The position numbers and the translations under genes are program-made. Shown in pieces: positions 59,197 to 64,000 of a stretch of DNA of 64,000 bases. Under the pieces are notes generated by a model. That model was not told the origin of the DNA. It made no database searches and saw only the letters and a list, made by a program, of their open reading frames with translations. The DNA is from JAKOUY01 sp037045185 (GTDB lineage Bacteria > Actinomycetota > Acidimicrobiia > Acidimicrobiales > Ilumatobacteraceae). The stretch is taken from positions 806,001 through 870,000 of the forward strand of contig JBAOHQ010000004.1 in assembly GCA_037045185.1 (NCBI GenBank), in the 5' to 3' direction. Positions within the stretch are counted from its first letter, which is position 1. The number at the start of each line of letters is the position of its first letter.

Positions 59197-60251
59197 CCTC
59201 CACGACGACCCTGCTGCGGGCGATGTGGATCAGCTTCCGCCGCGATCGCGCCGCCCTGTTCTTCACCACGGTCTTCCCGCTGCTGTTCCTGGTGGTCTTC
59301 GGCGCCTTCTTCCGTGACGTCGGGGCGTCGAAGTCCGACCTGGTGATCACCTCGCCCGTGCCCCTCCTCGACCAGGCGCTGAGTGCCGATCCGGGTCTGG
59401 CCAAGATCATCTCGGTCACCACCGTGGACAGCGAGGCGGCAGCGCTGGACCGCGTGGCCAAGGGCAGGTCCGACGCCTACGTGTCCCAGACCGGCACTGA
59501 CCTGACGCTTCGGTACAGCGCTGCCGACCAGGTCAAGTCCGGGGTGGTCCAGGGCGTGGTGGCCCAGATCGTCCAGTCGGCGAACCTGGCCGCCTCCGGC
59601 CGGGCGCCCACCTACCGGATGACCGCCAGCCAGGTGGAGGACGACTCCCTCTCGCCCATCCAGTTCCTGGCCCCCGGGTTGCTGGGGTGGGCCATCGCCA
59701 GCGCCGGTGTCTTCGGCGCCTCGCAGACGTTCGTCAACTGGCGTACGAAGGGGTTGCTGCGCCGGATGCGGCTGGCGCCGATCAACGTCAGCAGCATGTT
59801 CACGGCGCGGGTCGTCCTCGGCCTGGTGATCGGACTGGTCCAGCTGGTGCTGTTCCTCGCCGTCGCCCAGATCCCGTTCTTCGGGCTGCAGCTGCGCGGC
59901 AGCTGGTGGCTCGCGGTGCCGACGATGATGGCCGGGACGCTGGCGTTCCTGGCGATCGGCGTGCTCATCGGCGGGCTGGCCAAGACCCAGGACTCGGCGA
60001 ACTCGATCGCCCAACTGGTGGTGATGCCCATGGCGTTCCTCGGTGGGTCGTTCTTCCCGCTGGACGAGGCGCCGGCGTGGATGCAGGCGGCCTCGCGGGT
60101 CTTCCCCCTGCGCTACCTGAACGACGGCCTGGTCAACGTGATCGGGCGTGGACGGGGCGTGGACGGCGTGGCCTCACAGGTGGCCGTGCTGGTGGTCATC
60201 GCCCTGGTGGTCGGCGTCGTCGCCCTGCGCCTGTTCCGCTGGGAGCACTGA
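59193..60251 (+). CDS. ABC-2 type permease, DrrB-like
   Basis: Membrane subunit of 352 aa for the preceding ATPase. One helix near the N-terminus (ALFFTTVFPLLFLVVFGAFF), a ~130-residue external domain, then five helices (GLLGWAIASAGVFGAS, VVLGLVIGLVQLVLFLAVAQI, TLAFLAIGVLIGGLAK, VVMPMAFLGGSFFPLDEAPAWMQ, VAVLVVIALVVGVVAL) characteristic of the ABC2_membrane_3 type. It converges on copA, 5 bp away. Confidence 0.88.
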   Translation: MTSTTTLLRAMWISFRRDRAALFFTTVFPLLFLVVFGAFFRDVGASKSDLVITSPVPLLDQALSADPGLAKIISVTTVDSEAAALDRVAKGRSDAYVSQTGTDLTLRYSAADQVKSGVVQGVVAQIVQSANLAASGRAPTYRMTASQVEDDSLSPIQFLAPGLLGWAIASAGVFGASQTFVNWRTKGLLRRMRLAPINVSSMFTARVVLGLVIGLVQLVLFLAVAQIPFFGLQLRGSWWLAVPTMMAGTLAFLAIGVLIGGLAKTQDSANSIAQLVVMPMAFLGGSFFPLDEAPAWMQAASRVFPLRYLNDGLVNVIGRGRGVDGVASQVAVLVVIALVVGVVALRLFRWEH

Positions 60252-60256
60252 CGTGA

Positions 60257-62486
60257 TCAGCGAAACCGGCGCAGCCGAAGACTGTTGCTGACCACGAAGA
60301 CGCTGCTGAACGCCATGGCTGCGCCGGCCACCACCGGGCTGAGCTGCCAGGACATCGCCAGCGGCACGGCGGCGACGTTGTAGGCGAAGGCCCAGAACAG
60401 GTTGCCCTTGATCACCGCCAGCGTCCGCCGGCTGAGGCGCACGGCGTCGGCGGCGGCGCGCAGGTCGGGGCGCATCAGGGTCAGGTCGCTGGCCTCGATG
60501 GCGACGTCGGTCCCGCTGCCCATGGCGATGCCGAGATCCGCGGTGGCCAGCGCGGCGGCGTCGTTGACCCCGTCGCCCACCATGGCCACCACCTTGCCGT
60601 CGCGCTGCAGCGCGGCGATGGCCGCGGCCTTGCCGGCGGGCAGCACCCCGGCGGTGACGTCGGCTGGGTCGATGCCGACGGCCTCGGCGACGGCGCGGGC
60701 GGTGATGGGATTGTCACCGGTGAGCAGCATCGGCCGCAGGCCGAGTTCACGCAGGGCGCGGATGCCGTCGGCGCTGGTGGGTTTGATGGTGTCCGACAGC
60801 GAGATCAGCCCGATCGGTCTGACCCTCAAGGCTGACCACCACCACGGTGCGCCCGCCTGCCTCGGCGTGGGCCGCGGCGTCCGCCAGGACTCCGGCCTCG
60901 CCGCGCCCGACGTGCACGGAGCGCCCGCCCACCAGTGCGGTGGCGCCGCTGCCGGCGAGGTTGGCGAACTCCGCGCTGGGCGCCACGGTGATCTCGGCCG
61001 TGACGGCGTGGGCGACGATGGCCTTGGCGATGGGGTGCTCGCTGTTGTGCTCCACGGCGGCGGCCAGGCGCAGCACGTCGTCGGCACTGTGGCCGTGGCC
61101 GGCCACCACGCCGGTCACGCTCATCTGCCCGGTGGTGATCGTGCCGGTCTTGTCCAACACGACCGTGTCGATGCGCCGCGTGCTCTCCAGGATCTCCGGG
61201 CCCTTGATGAGCAGGCCCAGCGTGGCCCCGCGCCCGGTACCCACCAGCAGCGCGGTGGGCGTGGCCAACCCCAGCGCGCACGGGCAGGCGATGATCAGCA
61301 CGGCCACCGCCGGGGCGATGGCCTGGGTGATGCTGCCGGTGCGGGCTGTCCAGAACCCCCACGTGGCGATGGCCGCGACGATCACGACCGGCACGAACAC
61401 ACCCGAGATCCGGTCGGCCAGGCGCTGCACCGGCGCCTTGCCGGTCTGGGCCTGCTCCACCAGTCGGGCCATCTGCGCCAGTGCGGTGTCGGCGCCGATG
61501 CGCGTCGCCTGGACGACGAGGCGCCCGTGGGCGTTGATGGTGGCGCCCACCACCCGGTCCCCGGGTCCGACGTCGACGGGCACGCTCTCACCGGTCAGCA
61601 TGCTGCGGTCGACGGCCGAGGTGCCCTGCTCGACCAGGCCGTCGGTGGCGATGTGCTCACCGGGGCGGACGACGAACTGGTCACCGACGCGTAGCTCCTC
61701 GATCGGCACGCCGTGCTCGACGCCGCTCGCGTCGAGCACCGTCGCCTGGCGGGCGCCCATCGACAGCAGGGCGCGCAGCGCACCGCCGGCGCGACGCTTG
61801 GCCCGGGTCTCGAAGTACCGCCCGCCGAGGATCAGGGCGGTGGTGGTGGCGGCGACCTCGAAGTACAGGTGATCGGCCGCGCCGCGCTGGGGACGCAGCG
61901 CCATCGGCATCGTCATCCCGATGTCACCGGCGTGTGTGAACAGCAAGGCGTAGACGCTCCAGCAGAACGCGGCCAGCACGCCCACCGACACCAGCGTGTC
62001 CATGGTGGCCTCGGCCTGGCGGGCGTTGCGCCACGCGGTCCGGTGGAACGGCGACGCCGACCACAGGGCGACGGGCGCCGTGAGCCCGGCCGCCACCCAC
62101 TGCCATCCGGAGAACTGCGTGGCCGGCACCATCGACAGCACCAGGACCGGCAGGCCGAGCACAGCGGCGACGACGAGCCGGCGGCGCAGGTCGTCGAGGT
62201 AGGCGTCGGTGCGGTCGGCATCGCCGGCCGATGCGCTGGGCGGAGGGGGCACGGCCGCGCCGTAGCCGATGGACTGGACGGCGGCGATCAACTGCTCGAC
62301 GTCGACGGGGTGCCCGGAGGGCACGTCGATGGCGGCGCGCTCGGTGGCGTAGTTGACCGTCGCGGTGACGCCGCCGAGGCGGTTGAGCTTGCGTTCGATG
62401 CGCGCCGCGCAGGCTGCGCAGGTCATCCCGGTGAGGTCCAGCTCGACGCGGGTCTGGTCCCGGTCTGCGGTCTGTGGCCCAGTCAT
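60257..62486 (-). CDS. copA: Copper-exporting P1B-type ATPase (frame interrupted at 60820)
   Basis: About 742 aa. N-terminal heavy-metal domain with GMTCAACAARIE, transmembrane CPC metal site in IIACPCALG, actuator TGES, phosphorylation site DKTGT, and hinge MVGDGVND. The CPC motif and the operon with CsoR point to Cu+ export. The frame steps +1 at 60820 (an extra T in GGTCTGACC), between SLEGR and PIGLISLSD, inside the ATP-binding domain. It follows the His-rich protein gene by 1 bp and is the last gene of the operon. Confidence 0.94.
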
Positions 62487-62487
62487 G

Positions 62488-63231
62488 TCAGCCCTGGCCC
62501 ATGCCGCGGTGCATCGTCATCGGGATGGTGACCACGGTGCCGTCGTAGGTGAACTGCAGGAACACCCGATACGTGCCGTCACCAAGCCCGGTGGCGTCGA
62601 AGACGAAGTGGTTCGGTCCGGTGGTGACGGGGTGGAGGTGGAAGAAGGCCAGATCCGTGGAACGCACGACGATGAGGTGGGCAGGCATGCCCAGGTACGG
62701 CTGGGTGTCTCGTGGCGCGGTGACCGTGAACTGCATTCCGTCACGGGTGACCGTGATGGTGTCGTCGTGGACCGAGGTGGTGGTGGTCGGCGCCACCGCC
62801 GGCAGCGGTGCCGGAGCGAACGATGCGCCGTCGCCCACGTCGAGGTGCCCCACCACCGCGGTGGTCTGGCCGGTGGGCAGCGCCTCGGCGAAGATCCGCC
62901 ATGGCCCGGCGTCGGGCGCCGGGGCGTCGAAGGATCCGTCGGCTGCGGGCGTGGGATGGATGTGGACCATCTCGCTGAGGTCCGGGCGGACCATGACCAC
63001 GTGCAGCAACGCCTGGTGATTGACGGCCATCGACGTCAGTGCCGTACCGTTCTGGGCGCGCAACGTGTATCGCCCGTCCGGCTCCGGGCTGAGCTGGTAG
63101 GCGGTGGTGTTGGCGGCGTGGGAGTGGGTGTGACTGTGCCCCGGGAGCCGCTCGCCGACGGCGTAGGAGAAGCCGAAGGCCCCGGCGAGCACGAGCGTGA
63201 ACCCGCCGAGTCGCTTGCCGACCTCACCCAC
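62488..63231 (-). CDS. His-rich exported copper-operon protein
   Basis: Protein of 247 aa with an N-terminal membrane helix (FTLVLAGAFGFSYAVGERL), a His-rich stretch HSHTHSH, and an external domain with further His and Met pairs (LLHVVMVRPDLSEMVHIHP, AFFHLHPV, MTMHRGMGQG). Placement between copZ and copA and these residues suggest Cu binding outside the membrane. Similar proteins accompany copper genes in other actinobacteria, but no activity is known to me. Confidence 0.72.
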   Translation of the reverse strand: MGEVGKRLGGFTLVLAGAFGFSYAVGERLPGHSHTHSHAANTTAYQLSPEPDGRYTLRAQNGTALTSMAVNHQALLHVVMVRPDLSEMVHIHPTPAADGSFDAPAPDAGPWRIFAEALPTGQTTAVVGHLDVGDGASFAPAPLPAVAPTTTTSVHDDTITVTRDGMQFTVTAPRDTQPYLGMPAHLIVVRSTDLAFFHLHPVTTGPNHFVFDATGLGDGTYRVFLQFTYDGTVVTIPMTMHRGMGQG

Positions 63232-63258
63232 GTCACTGACCTCCTCGGTGATCCAGGA

Positions 63259-63486
63259 TCACCAAGAGCCGCTGCCCTGGGCAACGTCGAAGCCAGCTTC
63301 GTCGATGGCGGCGACGACCGCGACGGTGTCGAGGTCGTCGCCGCGGACGGTGACCAGCTTGGTCGACAGGTCGACGGTGACCTCACTGACGCCGGGGACC
63401 TTGAACACCTCGGTGGTGACCGCCGACTGGCAGTGCCCGCAGGTCATCCCGGGGACGGTCATGGTCAGTTCGTGGGGGGTGGTCAT
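63259..63486 (-). CDS. copZ: Copper chaperone, heavy-metal-associated domain
   Basis: Single HMA domain of 75 aa with the Cu+-binding loop GMTCGHCQSAV (MxCxxC). It should ferry Cu+ to CopA or CsoR. The ATG at 63486 starts directly before the domain; in-frame upstream codons belong to the csoR region. Confidence 0.92.
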   Translation of the reverse strand: MTTPHELTMTVPGMTCGHCQSAVTTEVFKVPGVSEVTVDLSTKLVTVRGDDLDTVAVVAAIDEAGFDVAQGSGSW

Positions 63487-63496
63487 GGCATGCCTT

Positions 63497-63800
63497 TCAG
63501 GCTCGGAGCAGCCGTTCGATGGCGCGGGTGGCTTCATGGACGAGCTCATCGGTGCGGGCGTGATCCCCGGAGGCCGCGGCGCCGGCCACGCAGTGCCGGA
63601 GGTGCTCGTCGAGCAGCTCCAGGCCGACGCCCTGCAGCGCCTTCGTGACCGCGCTGCACCTGGGTGAGGACGTCGATGCAGTACGTCTCGGACTCGATCA
63701 TCCGCTGCAGGCCGCGGACCTGGCCCTCGATGCGCCGCAGGCGGGCCAGCAATCTGGCTTGCTCACCGTGATACCCAGGGTGCTGATCCACGGGGATCAT
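63497..63800 (-). CDS. csoR: Copper-sensing repressor CsoR (frame interrupted at 63657)
   Basis: About 100 aa, all-helical DUF156 repressor that leaves DNA when it binds Cu+. LLARLRRIEGQVRGLQRMIESETYCIDVLTQ holds the first Cys; after removal of the extra base at 63657 the protein continues SAVTKALQGVGLELLDEHLRHCV with the His and second Cys of the C-H-C copper site, and ends ERLLRA. Without that correction the Cu site is lost. ATG 63800 directly abuts the operator. Confidence 0.9.
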
Positions 63801-63819
63801 GATACCCCTGTGGGGTATC
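63801..63819. promoter_or_regulatory. CsoR operator, perfect inverted repeat
   Basis: GATACCCC-TGT-GGGGTATC, immediately upstream of the csoR ATG. It is the G-tract palindrome expected for CsoR-type repressors (TACCCC...GGGGTA) and would lie just after the transcription start (TAGATA -10 candidate upstream on the minus strand), blocking elongation or polymerase binding. Confidence 0.85.
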
Positions 63820-63840
63820 TACGACAAGTGTGGACGGAGT

Positions 63841-64000
63841 TCAGCAGCGCTGCTGGAAGTTCGGCGGGCGCTTGTCCAAGAAGGCGCTGATGCCCTCCTG
63901 GGCATCGGCCGTGACCGCAGCGGTGGCCATCAGCTCGACGGCCGTGCGGTAGGCCGTTGCCTGGGGACGGTCGACCTGCTCGTAGAAGCCGCGCTTGCCC
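63841..64000 (-). CDS. Enoyl-CoA hydratase, 3' part (cut by the window edge)
   Basis: Last 52 codons of a gene whose start lies beyond 64000. They read KRGFYEQVDRPQATAYRTAV...ATAAVTADAQEGISAFLDKRPPNFQQRC, the conserved C-terminus of the crotonase family (DAQEGISAFLxKRxPxF). Stop at 63841-63843. It would be transcribed from the right into the csoR operator region, 21 bp from the CsoR palindrome. Confidence 0.85.
   Translation of the reverse strand, partial: GKRGFYEQVDRPQATAYRTAVELMATAAVTADAQEGISAFLDKRPPNFQQRC

Noticed and set aside
1..64000. Prophage, transposase, integrase, rRNA or tRNA genes
   Set aside because: None could be recognised on either strand; intergenic gaps show no tRNA cloverleaf or GGTTCGAATCC-type T-arm.

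Overview
The window is a high-G+C bacterial chromosome segment with dense, short-spaced genes, almost certainly from an actinobacterium. Supporting evidence is a mycothiol glycosyltransferase (mshA) followed by its usual YbjN-type neighbour, a rex-hemA-hemC-hemD-hemB-hemL tetrapyrrole cluster, a dihydrodipicolinate-reductase-like oxidoreductase of mycobacterial type, an F420/quinone-reductase-type small protein and a CsoR copper operon. The mixture resembles Acidimicrobiia more than Streptomyces or Mycobacterium, but that placement is inference. No rRNA, tRNA, CRISPR array, prophage or transposase was seen, and no gene-free stretch exceeds about 250 bp.

Layout. 1-7.6 kb: cell-surface acyltransferase, carbonic anhydrase, secreted TAP-like hydrolase divergent from an ABC exporter, and an ECF sigma factor with a membrane partner. 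7.6-14.1 kb: remnant of an N6-adenine methylase, a GNAT/malonyl-CoA-synthetase fusion next to an ABC-F ATPase, a small nitroreductase-like protein, and an oxidoreductase gene flanked on both sides by matching inverted repeats and G/C-rich runs. 14.2-21.9 kb: rmuC, xseA-xseB, polyprenyl synthetase, LysM lipoprotein, a putative oxygenase, betaine-homocysteine methyltransferase, GH1 glycosidase. 21.9-24.9 kb: a membrane-anchored LRV-repeat protein overlapping a MoxR-type AAA ATPase. 24.9-35.6 kb: MeaA-type mutase, aat, hydroxyacyl-CoA dehydrogenase, HD hydrolase, S51-like peptidase, cyclophilin, YgjP-type metallopeptidase, phosphatase, sulfur-carrier protein, HTH regulator, nhaA, mshA, ybjN. 35.7-40.2 kb: proC, a strongly supported unannotated small RNA with intrinsic terminator, a SAM hydrolase, a 27-residue membrane microprotein, an acyl-CoA synthetase and a 7-TM protein whose last codons are made of a palindromic repeat. 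40.2-46 kb: rex-hem cluster with a Rex-type operator over its promoter. 46-49.7 kb: secreted protein, rlmB, ispF, ispD, divergent Crp/Fnr regulator. 49.7-60.3 kb: OpuAC-like lipoprotein with an ATPase-permease fusion, membrane-anchored LppX-like protein, a large FHA-FtsK (EssC-like) ATPase divergent from an HTH protein, and an ABC exporter pair. 60.3-63.8 kb: copper operon csoR-copZ-His-rich protein-copA with a perfect operator. The window ends inside an enoyl-CoA hydratase gene.

Two window-wide properties matter to any reader. First, at least twenty genes have a TANNNT -10 hexamer only 5-8 nt before the start codon, the signature of leaderless transcription; I used it to choose starts. Second, about fifteen otherwise convincing genes carry single-base indels, nearly all +1 G or C insertions, including housekeeping genes. 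These look like uncorrected sequencing errors more than pseudogenes; I give the full span of each gene and state where the frame changes.
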